Notes under the pieces: model-generated
Databases searched by the model: none
What the model saw: only the letters and a program-made list of their open reading frames with translations
Told to the model about the DNA's origin: nothing
Shown here: in pieces, positions 26,100-34,812 of the stretch
Numbering within the stretch: position 1 is the stretch's first letter
Layout of the letters: each line of letters begins with the position of its first letter
Position numbers and translations under genes: made by a program
Assembly (NCBI GenBank): GCA_041398245.1
Contig: JAWKVC010000012.1
Location: forward strand, 1 to 64,000
Source: UBA7672 sp041398245
GTDB lineage: Bacteria; Pseudomonadota; Alphaproteobacteria; Caulobacterales; Hyphomonadaceae
DNA length: 64,000 nt
Reading direction: 5' to 3'

Positions 26100-27374
26100 T
26101 CAGGCTGAATCGCCCTGGCGGCTGATCTTGGCCCCGCAGCGGCCAAGCTTCTCTTCGAGGCGCTCGAAGCCCCGGTCGAGGTGGTAGATGCGGTTAACCG
26201 TGGTCTCGCCCTCGGCGACCAGCGCCGCGATCACGAGACTTACCGAGGCCCGCAGGTCGGTGGCCATCACCGGGGCGCCGTGGAGCTTCGCGACACCCTT
26301 CACGATGGCCTCGTTGCCGCGGACCGCGATGTGCGCGCCCAGTCGGCTCAGTTCCGGCGCGTGCATGAAGCGGTTCTCGAAGATGTTCTCGCGGATTGTG
26401 CTTGTGCCCTCCGCAATGGTCATCAGGGCCATGAACTGCGCCTGCAGGTCCGTCGGGAAGCCGGGGTGCGGGCGCGTATCGATATCGACCGCGTGCAGGG
26501 GCTTGGACGGATCGCGCTTGATGCGGAGGCCCTTGGGTTCGATCTCGACCGTGACGCCGGCCTGTCGCAGGCCATCGATGAGCGCGCCGAGGTCTTCGGC
26601 CCGCGCGCCGTCCAGAAACACGTTGCCCCCGGTGGCTGCGGCGGCGATAGCGAAGGTCCCGGCCTCAATCCTGTCCGCGATGACCTGATGGCGCGCTCCA
26701 GTCAGCTTGGGCACGCCCTGAATCCGGATCGTCGGCGTTCCATATCCGCTGATCTTTGCGCCACAGGCGTTGAGGCAGATCGCAAGATCGCCGATCTCCG
26801 GCTCGCAGGCGGCATTCTCCAGAATGGTCTCGCCTTCGGCCAGCGTCGCCGCCAGCATGGCATGCTCGGTGGCGCCGACGGACACGAAGGGGAAGTTGAT
26901 GTGTGCGCCCTTCAAGCCGCGCAGCGCCGCCGCCTTTACATAGCCCTGCTCGATGACGATATCGGCGCCCATCGCCTCGAACGCCTTGAGGTGAAGGTCG
27001 ACAGGCCGGGCGCCGATGGCGCATCCGCCCGGCAGCGACACGGTCGCGTGACCCACACGGGCCAGCAGCGGCCCAAGCACGTTGAACGTCGCCCGCATCT
27101 TCCGGACGAGATCGTAGGGCGCGATGGTCGAGGATATCGTCTCGGCATGCATCCGGCAGAGGGACTCGCCGGTGGGCCATTCGACGACGACGCCAAGGCT
27201 TTGCAGCAGCTTCGCCATGAAGCGTGTGTCGGCCAGGTTCGGCATGGACGTCAGCACCAGCGGCTGCTCGCACAGGAGCGACGCCGCCATCAGCTTCAGG
27301 GCCGAGTTCTTTGCGCCGGAGATGGGGATCGTGCCCTCAAGGGGGCCGTTCCCGAGAATCGAAAGCTTGTCCAT
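26100..27374 (-). CDS. murA: UDP-N-acetylglucosamine 1-carboxyvinyltransferase
   Basis: First committed step of peptidoglycan synthesis: transfers enolpyruvate from PEP to UDP-GlcNAc. 424 aa, the normal length. N-terminal LSILGNGPLEGTIPISGAKN contains the substrate-binding Lys-Asn; the catalytic cysteine is in LPGGCAIGARPVDLH (Cys rather than the fosfomycin-resistant Asp form). DIDTRPHPGFPTDLQAQFMA near residue 300 and the C-terminal DRGFERLEEKLGRCGAKI are typical. Expected to be fosfomycin-sensitive by this residue. It heads the DUF2948-hisD-UPF0262-infA run. Confidence 0.97.
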   Translation of the reverse strand: MDKLSILGNGPLEGTIPISGAKNSALKLMAASLLCEQPLVLTSMPNLADTRFMAKLLQSLGVVVEWPTGESLCRMHAETISSTIAPYDLVRKMRATFNVLGPLLARVGHATVSLPGGCAIGARPVDLHLKAFEAMGADIVIEQGYVKAAALRGLKGAHINFPFVSVGATEHAMLAATLAEGETILENAACEPEIGDLAICLNACGAKISGYGTPTIRIQGVPKLTGARHQVIADRIEAGTFAIAAAATGGNVFLDGARAEDLGALIDGLRQAGVTVEIEPKGLRIKRDPSKPLHAVDIDTRPHPGFPTDLQAQFMALMTIAEGTSTIRENIFENRFMHAPELSRLGAHIAVRGNEAIVKGVAKLHGAPVMATDLRASVSLVIAALVAEGETTVNRIYHLDRGFERLEEKLGRCGAKISRQGDSA

Positions 27375-27423
27375 GGACCACCGTTATGGAGCCGATTTCG
27401 GCGGCGACAAGGCGCAGGCAGGA

Positions 27424-27588
27424 CTATTCCCCGTCGGCATCGGGCTTTCCCGAAGGCGAGCCTGTTCCGGCCGTCCTGGCGGCCTTGCGGCGACGCAGAT
27501 TCGCCCGAAGGGCCTCGGCCAGCCGGGCTTCCCGCTCCTCGGCCGGCGTCCTTGGTTTTCGGGGTTTTTCCGGGGGATTCTGCGACAT
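27424..27588 (-). CDS. Small basic conserved protein upstream of murA
   Basis: 54 aa from the ATG at 27588. The sequence is Pro-rich then strongly basic and helical (TPAEEREARLAEALRANLRR, RKAARTAG), ending in a Gly/Asp tail. A short protein of this kind directly upstream of murA is familiar in Caulobacterales-type genomes, but I know no function. It lies 49 bases before the murA start and probably shares its transcript. Confidence 0.65.
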   Translation of the reverse strand: MSQNPPEKPRKPRTPAEEREARLAEALRANLRRRKAARTAGTGSPSGKPDADGE

Positions 27589-27673
27589 TCCTGCCTGTAT
27601 CCTGCCTGACCCTGCGATGGCCCTTCCCATGCCACAGGGTTTCCGTTATGCGGACGCCTTCCTCAAGCCGGTT

Positions 27674-27748
<75 letters not shown>

Positions 27749-27754
27749 TCCCGG

Positions 27755-29071
27755 CTAAACCTCTCGCACCGTCACCTCACCGGACATGGCGTTGAGCCGC
27801 GCCACATCCTCGTCCGTCATGAACACCTCAAGCGCAACCTGATCCTCGCCCTCGAGCATTTCGGAGGTCACTTCGCAGTTCTTGTGGAGCCAGGCATGCA
27901 GCCGCCCATCCGCCGCCGGCAGGGTTACCCGGCGCAAGCGCCGGTTCCGGAACAGGCTGGCCTCGATCGCGAAGAGCAATTCGTCGACACCCTGCCCTGT
28001 CAGCGCTGAAACCATGATCGCGGGCGGGCTCATGCCGCGGGCGCGGGCCGCCAGAACCTCCCGCGTTGCAGCGTCCAGCGCATCTGCCTTGTTCCAGACC
28101 TCAAGCGTGGGCGGCACGTCCAGCCGGGTTTCCTGGGACAGCTGTTCGAGGATCGCGTGCACGTCGTTGGCCTGATACTCGGTGTCCGGATGGGAAATAT
28201 CGCGGACATGCACCAGCAGGTCCGCCTCCATCGCCTCCTCCAGCGTCGCACGGAAAGCCGCAACCAGCGTCGTTGGCAGGTCTGTAATGAAGCCCACCGT
28301 GTCCACGAGCGCGATGCGCCGGCCAGAGGCGGCGACGATCTCTCGCGCCGTGGGATCGAGCGTCGCGAACGGCATGTCGGCCGCCAGCACGTCGGACGAT
28401 GTCAGACGGTTGAACAGGGTGGACTTGCCGGCATTCGTGTAACCGACAATCGCTACGACGGGCGCGCCGCGCCGCGCCCTGCCCTCTCGCTGCAGCCGCC
28501 GCGTGCGGCGCACGTCATCCAGTTCCCGCTTGAAGCCAGCGATCCGCTTGTCCAGCAAGCGACGGTCGGTTTCGAGCTGGGATTCACCGGGCCCGCCGAG
28601 GAAGCCGAAACCGCCGCGCTGACGTTCAAGGTGGGTCCATGTCCGCACAAGACGAGACCGCTCATAAAGCGACCGGGCCATTTCCACCTGGAGGCGACCT
28701 TCGGCTGTCCGGGCCCTGAGGCCGAATATCTCGAGGATCAGGCCCGTCCGGTCGACCACCTTGAGCCGAAGTTCCGTCTCGAGATTCCGCTGCTGCACAG
28801 GCGTCAGGGCAGCATCCACGATGAACAGCGTCACCCCTTCAGCCTTGAACCGTTGTGCGAGAGCATCGAGTTGGCCCGAACCGAAGAGCCGGGCGGGATT
28901 GGGCTCACGGATGTTCAACTGTTCGGCAAAGGCCAGCTTCACGCCCAAGGCTTCCGCCAGCCCCTGACTCTCCTCGAGTCTGGACCTGGCGACTTCAGCC
29001 CCACCGATCACGGGCAGCACGACGGCGGCAATATCCTCGGCCGGCCGGCGATCGATCAGATCTCTGGGCAA
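27755..29071 (-). CDS. hflX: GTPase HflX
   Basis: Ribosome-associated GTPase that splits stalled 70S ribosomes. 438 aa. The N-terminal HflX domain (IREPNPARLFGSGQLDALAQ, FIVDAALTPVQQRNLE, LKVVDRTGLILEIFGLRART) precedes the glycine-rich helix region GGFGFLGGPGESQLETDRRL. The G domain has GYTNAGKSTLFNRLT (G1), DPTAREI (G2), LVDTVGF (G3) and VWNKAD (G4). The start is a TTG directly after the hfq stop, so hfq and hflX form an operon, as in many proteobacteria. Confidence 0.93.
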   Translation of the reverse strand: MPRDLIDRRPAEDIAAVVLPVIGGAEVARSRLEESQGLAEALGVKLAFAEQLNIREPNPARLFGSGQLDALAQRFKAEGVTLFIVDAALTPVQQRNLETELRLKVVDRTGLILEIFGLRARTAEGRLQVEMARSLYERSRLVRTWTHLERQRGGFGFLGGPGESQLETDRRLLDKRIAGFKRELDDVRRTRRLQREGRARRGAPVVAIVGYTNAGKSTLFNRLTSSDVLAADMPFATLDPTAREIVAASGRRIALVDTVGFITDLPTTLVAAFRATLEEAMEADLLVHVRDISHPDTEYQANDVHAILEQLSQETRLDVPPTLEVWNKADALDAATREVLAARARGMSPPAIMVSALTGQGVDELLFAIEASLFRNRRLRRVTLPAADGRLHAWLHKNCEVTSEMLEGEDQVALEVFMTDEDVARLNAMSGEVTVREV

Positions 29072-29317
29072 TCAGTCCTCGTCTTCGTTCTCGAAGAGAT
29101 TGACCGGCGCATTTGGCGCGATGGTCGAGATCGCATGCTTGTAAACAAGCTGCGGCGGGCGCCCTTCCCCCTTGAGCAACACGCAGAAATTGTCGAACCA
29201 GGTCACGATGCCCTGGAGTTTGACGCCGTTCACAAGGAACACGGTTAAGGGAGTTTTCCCCTTCCGTACGGCGTTGAGGAAGATGTCCTGCAGGTTCTGT
29301 TTCTTGTCAGCCGACAT
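29072..29317 (-). CDS. hfq: RNA chaperone Hfq
   Basis: Sm-like hexameric RNA chaperone for small-RNA regulation. 81 aa from the ATG at 29317 (MSADKKQNLQDIFLNAVRKG). Sm1 is represented by VFLVNGVKLQGIVTWFDNFC and Sm2 by QLVYKHAISTI with the YKH motif. The loop between them reads LLKGEGRPPQ instead of the RRDGHSQ-type loop that I associate with alphaproteobacteria. The acidic tail (FENEDED) resembles the autoregulatory C-terminal tips known in Hfq. Next to hflX and downstream of ntrX. Confidence 0.95.
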   Translation of the reverse strand: MSADKKQNLQDIFLNAVRKGKTPLTVFLVNGVKLQGIVTWFDNFCVLLKGEGRPPQLVYKHAISTIAPNAPVNLFENEDED

Positions 29318-29476
29318 GGTGTACCGAGCCTTCTTTGCTGGGGCCTTGCCCAACCTTTAGCGCCTCGGAGGCGGAATGAGCAATGGTTCACCGGCCCGGG
29401 GGTAAACCCCGGTGGCGGCCGCCGGAACTGGCGTCATCGGAGGCAGGATCAGCCCGCCCGGGCGGCGCCCGGACAA

Positions 29477-30865
29477 TCAGCCCTGCGGCTCCTTGACGCC
29501 GAGGCTGGTGTCGACCCCCAGCGCCTTCAGTTTCCGGTGCAGGGCTGAGCGCTCCATGCCGATAAATGCGGCTGTACGCGAGACGTTTCCGCCAAACCGC
29601 GTGATCTGCATCGCGAGGTATTCCCGCTCGAAATGCTCCCGCGCGTCCCGAAGGGACATCGAGATCATCTGCATGGAACCCGCCGCAGCCGATCCGCCTG
29701 ACTGGGCCTCGCTCGGCAGGTGCTGGGCCGTGATCGGCCCGGGCGGTTCGCCATTCGCCAGGATCAGCAGGCGTTCGACCACATTGCGCAGCTGCCGCAC
29801 ATTCCCCGGCCACTCGCTGGCCTGAAGAACGGCAATCGCGTCATCCGAGAAGCTGCGCGGCTGCAGGCCGGTCGCACTGGCGACATGGCGCACGAAGTAA
29901 TTCACGAGCTCCGGAATATCCTCGCGGCGGCGGTCAAGCGCCGGCACATCCACGGGGACAACGTTCAACCGGTAGTAGAGGTCCTCCCGGAAGCGGCCGG
30001 CGGCGATTTCGGCGCGAAGATCGCGCGCGCTGGACGAGACGACGCGAACGTCGACTGACACGTCTTCCCGGCCATTGCGGCGGCGGAAGCGCTGGTCGAC
30101 CAGCACGCGCAGGATGCGGCTCTGCGCCGTCATCGGCAGGTCTGAAATCTCATCCAGCAGGAGCGTGCCGCCGTGCGCCTGTTCGAACAGCCCGATCTTC
30201 GGCGCTTTGCCATCGCCAAGCTCCTCGCCGAACAACTCGACGTCGAGGCGCTCAGAGTCCAGGGATGCGGCATTGACGACAACGAACGGTCCGGTCGCGC
30301 GCGCCGACCGTTCGTGGATCATCCGCGCTACGAGATCCTTGCCCGAACCCGGCGGGCCCGAAATCAGGATGCGGCTGTTGGTCGGCGCGACCTTGTCGAT
30401 TGAGCCCATCAACTGGATCATCGCGCTCGAACGGCCGATCAGTTCGTGTGACGAGACTGACCGCGTCCGCAAGGCGGAATTTTCACGCTTGAGCGCGGCA
30501 TTCTCCAGGGCGCGCTGAACGGTCACGATCAGCTTTTCGGCCTTGAACGGCTTTTCAAGATAATCGTAGGCCCCGCGCCGGATCGCCTCGACAGCGGTCT
30601 CCACAGTGCCGTGACCGGAGATCACCACCACCGGCAGCAGCGGATCCATCTCCTTCAGGACCGACAGGATGCCGAGTCCGTCCAGCTCGGACCCTTTCAG
30701 CCACACATCGAGCACCACAAGCCTTGGCGCCCGTGTTCGCACCGCCGCCAGCGCGTCGGCCGAATTGGCCGCCGTTCGCACGATGAACCCTTCATCCTGG
30801 AGGATACCGCCAACAAGTTCGCGAATATCCGCTTCATCATCGACAACAAGGATCTCAGCCGCCAT
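29477..30865 (-). CDS. ntrX: Response regulator NtrX (NtrC family, no GAFTGA loop)
   Basis: Response regulator partner of NtrY, 462 aa. The receiver domain has the acidic pair VVDDEAD, phospho-acceptor Asp in VVLDVWLKGSELDG and the KP motif YLEKPFKAEK. The AAA+ domain carries Walker A GPPGSGKDLVARMIHE and Walker B-type GGTLLLDEISDLP, but between ELFGEELGDGKAPKIGLFEQ the sigma-54-contacting GAFTGA is absent, as known for NtrX. A Fis-type HTH ends the protein (GGNVSRTAAFIGMERSALHR). Start overlaps the ntrY stop (TGATG). Likely controls envelope, redox or nitrogen responses by ordinary DNA binding rather than sigma-54 activation. Confidence 0.95.
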   Translation of the reverse strand: MAAEILVVDDEADIRELVGGILQDEGFIVRTAANSADALAAVRTRAPRLVVLDVWLKGSELDGLGILSVLKEMDPLLPVVVISGHGTVETAVEAIRRGAYDYLEKPFKAEKLIVTVQRALENAALKRENSALRTRSVSSHELIGRSSAMIQLMGSIDKVAPTNSRILISGPPGSGKDLVARMIHERSARATGPFVVVNAASLDSERLDVELFGEELGDGKAPKIGLFEQAHGGTLLLDEISDLPMTAQSRILRVLVDQRFRRRNGREDVSVDVRVVSSSARDLRAEIAAGRFREDLYYRLNVVPVDVPALDRRREDIPELVNYFVRHVASATGLQPRSFSDDAIAVLQASEWPGNVRQLRNVVERLLILANGEPPGPITAQHLPSEAQSGGSAAAGSMQMISMSLRDAREHFEREYLAMQITRFGGNVSRTAAFIGMERSALHRKLKALGVDTSLGVKEPQG

Positions 30866-33084
30866 CAGGCTACTCCTTCACCAACATACGCTACAGGTTC
30901 TTCAACAAGCTTGGGCTGCAGGGGCACACGAATGTCGACGCGAGCGCCTCGCTGCGCCTGTTCGTTGTCGCCCAGCCAGATGCGGCCGCCATGGTCTTCG
31001 ACAATGCGTGAAACGATGGCGAGGCCGAGACCGACACCATTCTTTCGCGTCGTCACATAGGGTTCCAGCAACCGGTCACGGTCTTCGACGGGGAAGCCGG
31101 GACCGTTGTCGCGGACAGTAACCTGCGCCTCGTCGCCGTCCGCAAATACCTCGATTGAAACCGAACCCGCCTTGATGTCGCCCGCCTCTAGGGCGCGCTC
31201 CACCGCTTCGGCCGAATTCTTGACGATGTTGGTAAGAGCCTGCGCCAGCAGCCGTTCGTCACCCATGCTTTCGATCGGCGCATCGGGTCCGTGCACTGTA
31301 ACGGCGATGGACGGCGACGCCATACGCTGGGAAAACGCAACCGACTGAACCATGTCGCCAAGATTGAACCTGCCGAAAGTCGGCTTGGGCATGCGTGCGA
31401 AGCCGGAGAACTCCTCGACCATTCGCCCGATGTCCGCCACCTGACGCGTGATCGTGTCAGTGCAGCGCTCGAACGTCTCGCGATCGCTTGTGATCTGGTT
31501 CGAGAAGCGGCGGCGCAGCCTTTCCGCCGACAGCTGGATCGGCGTCAGGGGATTCCGGATCTCGTGCGCGATACGCCGGGCGACATCGCGCCATGCCGCC
31601 TGCCGCTGCCCCAGCACCAGACGCGTTGTGTCGTGGAAGGTGATGACGGCGCCCGCGCCCTCGATCTCGGGCGCGACGCGGACCTGCAGATGGGCGGCCC
31701 CGCCCTCCATCGGCCTACGGAAGCTGGTGTCGACCGACTGTCCGGTCTCGATGGCGCGGCGCGTCGCAGCCACGAACTCGGGGGCAATATCGCCCAGCGC
31801 CGGCGCCTCGCCGGGACGATGGATGAAGCCCAGCAGGTTCTGCGCGAAAGCGTTCGCGATCGTAACGTTGAGATCTGTGTCGACCCGGATCACGCCAGCC
31901 TCGACGCCCGCCAGAACGGCCTCGATGAAGTGGGATCGGGTTTCCGCATCGATGCGCGCGCGATCGAGCGCGCCAGTCTGCCGCGCCAACCGGTCTGTCA
32001 TCTCGTTGAAAGCGTCGGCGAGGTCAGCAATCTCGTCGCGAACCGTCGGACTAAGCATCCGCACGGAAAGATCGCCGTCGCGGACCGCTCGGGCGGCCCC
32101 TGCAAGGGCGCCGATCGGCATCGCGATCCGCGCCGAGGCCGTCATGCCGAGCCAGCCTGTGCCGAGCAGCATCAGCGCGGCCGCCTCGACATAGGACAGG
32201 ACCAGCACGGCGCTCAGCGCCTGTCGCCGCGTCTGCGCCTCTTCAAAGGCCTTGAGCGACGCGTCCGCCTGCGCGAAACGCGCGCTCACCTGCGAGGGAA
32301 TTGTCCGCGCGACCTGAACATAGGCATCGTCAAAATGCGGCACCTTGAAGAAGCCGCGAATGGCGCCGTCGGAATCCTCTCGCACGTTGATCTGGCCCGC
32401 ATTGGCTGCCGACCAATCGCCGTCGGTTGGCTTTGCCTGTGGCGGCGCTTCGTCGGGATCGGCAACCTGGAAGAGCGGCGCGCCCGTGCTGTCGAGCAAT
32501 TCAACGCGGCTGAACAGGCCACGCGCTTCGCTGCGATCGCGCAGATAGACCGCAACATCGTTCAGTGAAATCTGGGTTGTGACGCCTGCGAGGTCGGAGT
32601 GAATCCCCAAGGCTTCCTTCTGCGCTTCGATGCGAAGGTCATCGAGCGCGGCGCGCGCGGCCTCCTTGCCGCCCTGCACGATGTTGGTCACAGGGGTCGA
32701 GAACCACTGATCGACGGAGCGGTTGATCGCCACCGCAAGAAAGCCCGCCACAATCACCGTAGGAACCGCGGCGGTGAGAGAGAACAGAAAGATGATACGA
32801 AGGCGCAGACGCGCGCCGCCATTCGTCTCACGGTTTTCGCGGACGAGCTGATAGACCCGCATGCCGAGCACGCCGGCGACGCCCGCAATGAGAAAGAGGT
32901 TTGCGATCAGCAGCCAGAACAAGCCAGGCTGGGCCGCAGCATTTGGGCTGTTGTCGGTGACGGCAAGGTAGGTCGCGCCGGCAGCGATAACGACCGACAG
33001 ACCGAACAGAAGTTTGAACAGGTTGGAGGTGGCCCGACCGAGCCAGCCCTTCGTCTCGGATGTGGCGTCAGTCGACTGCGCCAT
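30865..33084 (-). CDS. ntrY: Sensor histidine kinase NtrY
   Basis: Membrane sensor kinase for NtrX, 739 aa. Three N-terminal hydrophobic helices (about residues 22-45, 55-78, 95-120), a periplasmic region of about 170 residues, a fourth helix near 290, a HAMP domain (RIAMPIGALAGAARAVRDGD), a PAS domain (VLAGVEAGVIRVDTDLNVTI), the HisKA phospho-acceptor RRIAHEIRNPLTPIQLSAER, and an HATPase domain with NIVKNSAEAVE, DNGPGFP and GVGLGLAIVSRIVEDHGG. Coupled to ntrX by TGATG. The usual upstream neighbours ntrB/ntrC are missing here; the gene upstream is gatB, after a 213-base gap with dyad repeats. Confidence 0.95.
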   Translation of the reverse strand: MAQSTDATSETKGWLGRATSNLFKLLFGLSVVIAAGATYLAVTDNSPNAAAQPGLFWLLIANLFLIAGVAGVLGMRVYQLVRENRETNGGARLRLRIIFLFSLTAAVPTVIVAGFLAVAINRSVDQWFSTPVTNIVQGGKEAARAALDDLRIEAQKEALGIHSDLAGVTTQISLNDVAVYLRDRSEARGLFSRVELLDSTGAPLFQVADPDEAPPQAKPTDGDWSAANAGQINVREDSDGAIRGFFKVPHFDDAYVQVARTIPSQVSARFAQADASLKAFEEAQTRRQALSAVLVLSYVEAAALMLLGTGWLGMTASARIAMPIGALAGAARAVRDGDLSVRMLSPTVRDEIADLADAFNEMTDRLARQTGALDRARIDAETRSHFIEAVLAGVEAGVIRVDTDLNVTIANAFAQNLLGFIHRPGEAPALGDIAPEFVAATRRAIETGQSVDTSFRRPMEGGAAHLQVRVAPEIEGAGAVITFHDTTRLVLGQRQAAWRDVARRIAHEIRNPLTPIQLSAERLRRRFSNQITSDRETFERCTDTITRQVADIGRMVEEFSGFARMPKPTFGRFNLGDMVQSVAFSQRMASPSIAVTVHGPDAPIESMGDERLLAQALTNIVKNSAEAVERALEAGDIKAGSVSIEVFADGDEAQVTVRDNGPGFPVEDRDRLLEPYVTTRKNGVGLGLAIVSRIVEDHGGRIWLGDNEQAQRGARVDIRVPLQPKLVEEPVAYVGEGVA

Positions 33085-33297
33085 ACACTCTACCCACCGG
33101 CCGGATCGCCCGCCCTCCCCTGCCTGGGCGGCCTGATCCGGAACTCACCTTTGTGACGTTGCTGGTCGGCCACATGAGGCAGAGCCGCAACACTATGTTG
33201 CGAACAAAGCACACTGTGATGTGCCAAGGCAACACAATTTGCAGCGTGGTCGCCTGGCTGGCGAGTTCCGGGACCAAGGTCCGTGGACGCTAAGGAT
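33085..33297. promoter_or_regulatory. ntrYX upstream region with repeated dyad sites
   Basis: The 213-base gap before ntrY holds a perfect dyad CGCAACA-CTA-TGTTGCG (33186-33202) and a related imperfect one GCAACACAATTTGC (33229-33242), with centres about 41-42 bp apart, close to four helical turns. Between them is a third dyad GCACA-CTGTGA-TGTGC (33209-33224). The nearest site lies about 100 bases from the ntrY start. The pattern looks like an operator for a dimeric regulator, but the regulator is unknown. Confidence 0.5.
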
Positions 33298-34782
33298 CTA
33301 AAGACCGAGCTTGCGGCTGAGGATCTCGTTCACCGCAGCCGGATTCGCCTTGCCCTGGCTGGCCTTCATGATCTGGCCGACCATCCAGCCAAGTGTCTTT
33401 GGCTTCTCATGGCCGGCGGCGCGCTGGGCCTTGATCTCTTCGACCTGCTTGGGATTGGCAGCCAGAACCTCGTCGATCACCTTTTCGATCGCTCCGGCGT
33501 CGGTGACCTGCTTCAGACCCTCGCGATCCACGATCAGGGCGGCGGCATCGCCCGTGGCGATCATCTTCTGGAACACGTCCTTGGCGATCTTGCCGCTGAT
33601 CGTGTTGTTGCCGATCAGGTCGATCAGTCCCCCGAGTTGGTCGGCTGATATCGGGGATTGGGCCAGCTCAAGGCCTTCCTTGTTGAGATAGCCGAACAGT
33701 TCCTGCGTCACCCAGTTGGCGGCAAGGCGCGCATCCCGCCCCTTCGCCACAGCTTCGAAATAGGCCGCCTTCTCAGCGTCGCCCGCGAGCACGCCGGCAT
33801 CGTATTCCTTGAGACCGTAGTCCTTGACGAAGCGCGCGCGCTTCTGGTCCGGCAGTTCCGGCAACTGCGCCCGGATCCGTTCGACGTAGTCGCCGGTGAG
33901 TTCAAGCGGCAGAAGATCAGGATCGGGGAAGTAGCGATAGTCGTGCGCATCTTCCTTCGAGCGCATCGACCGCGTCTCGCCGGTGTTGGCGTTGTAGAGA
34001 CGTGTTTCCTGATCGATCTTCCCGCCGTCTTCAAGAATCTCGATCTGGCGCCGCGCTTCATACTCGGCGGCCTGCTGGATGAACTTGAACGAGTTGACGT
34101 TCTTGATCTCGCACCGCGTGCCGTACTGGTCACCCGGTTTGCGAACGGACACGTTGACGTCAGCACGGAGATTGCCCTTCTCCATATCGCCATCACACGT
34201 TCCAAGAGCGATCAGGATCGAACGCAGCTTCTTGACGTAGGCAGCAGCTTCCGCAGGCGAACGGATATCCGGCTTCGACACGATTTCCATCAACGCAACA
34301 CCCGACCGGTTGAGGTCGACATAGGTCGCATTCGGATCGAGGTCGTGAATCGACTTGCCGGCGTCCTGTTCAAGGTGAAGACGCTCGATGCCGACTGTGA
34401 AGGAATAGCCGTCGTCGGCGTCAACCTCGATTTCCCCTTCGCCGACGATCGGGAACTGGTACTGCGAGATCTGATAGCCCTGCGGCAGGTCCGGATAGAA
34501 ATAATTCTTCCGGTCAAAACGGGACCATTTGTTGATCGCCGCGTTGAGCCCAAGCCCCGTCTTCACGGCCTGCTCGACGCAGAACTTGTTGATCACCGGC
34601 AGCATGCCCGGCATGGCCGCATCCACAAGCGAGACATTGGTGTTCGGGTCCGCTCCGAAAGCCGTCGAGGCGCCCGAGAACAGCTTGGAATTGGAAGCGA
34701 CCTGCGCATGGACTTCGAGCCCCATGACGACTTCCCAGTCGCCGGTGCGGCCTGAAATCAGATAGGGCTTGCGGTCTGCCAT
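33298..34782 (-). CDS. gatB: Aspartyl/glutamyl-tRNA amidotransferase subunit B
   Basis: tRNA-binding and kinase subunit of GatCAB, which converts Glu-tRNA(Gln) and/or Asp-tRNA(Asn) to the amidated forms. 494 aa. Signature stretches: WEVVMGLEVHAQVASNSKLF, RFDRKNYFYPDLPQGYQISQ, SGVALMEIVSKPDIRSPAEA, KGNLRADVNVSVRKPGDQYG, EIKNVNSFKFIQQAAEYEAR. The C-terminal YqeY-like helical domain ends PAAVNEILSRKLGL. gatA and gatC are not in the window. It lies 30 bases downstream of the EAL gene. Confidence 0.97.
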   Translation of the reverse strand: MADRKPYLISGRTGDWEVVMGLEVHAQVASNSKLFSGASTAFGADPNTNVSLVDAAMPGMLPVINKFCVEQAVKTGLGLNAAINKWSRFDRKNYFYPDLPQGYQISQYQFPIVGEGEIEVDADDGYSFTVGIERLHLEQDAGKSIHDLDPNATYVDLNRSGVALMEIVSKPDIRSPAEAAAYVKKLRSILIALGTCDGDMEKGNLRADVNVSVRKPGDQYGTRCEIKNVNSFKFIQQAAEYEARRQIEILEDGGKIDQETRLYNANTGETRSMRSKEDAHDYRYFPDPDLLPLELTGDYVERIRAQLPELPDQKRARFVKDYGLKEYDAGVLAGDAEKAAYFEAVAKGRDARLAANWVTQELFGYLNKEGLELAQSPISADQLGGLIDLIGNNTISGKIAKDVFQKMIATGDAAALIVDREGLKQVTDAGAIEKVIDEVLAANPKQVEEIKAQRAAGHEKPKTLGWMVGQIMKASQGKANPAAVNEILSRKLGL

Positions 34783-34812
34783 TGTGGTCCTCAGTTCGGG
34801 GTATCCGGGCTT

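Noticed and set aside
29396..29412. CCGGGG...CCCCGG hairpin between ntrX and hfq as a terminator
   Set aside because: Only six base pairs, no T tract, and it lies about 65 bases beyond the ntrX stop among other G+C-rich repeats.
31291..32568. 425-codon plus-strand frame inside ntrY
   Set aside because: Shadow of the histidine kinase; composition is typical of reverse-strand reading of high-G+C genes.
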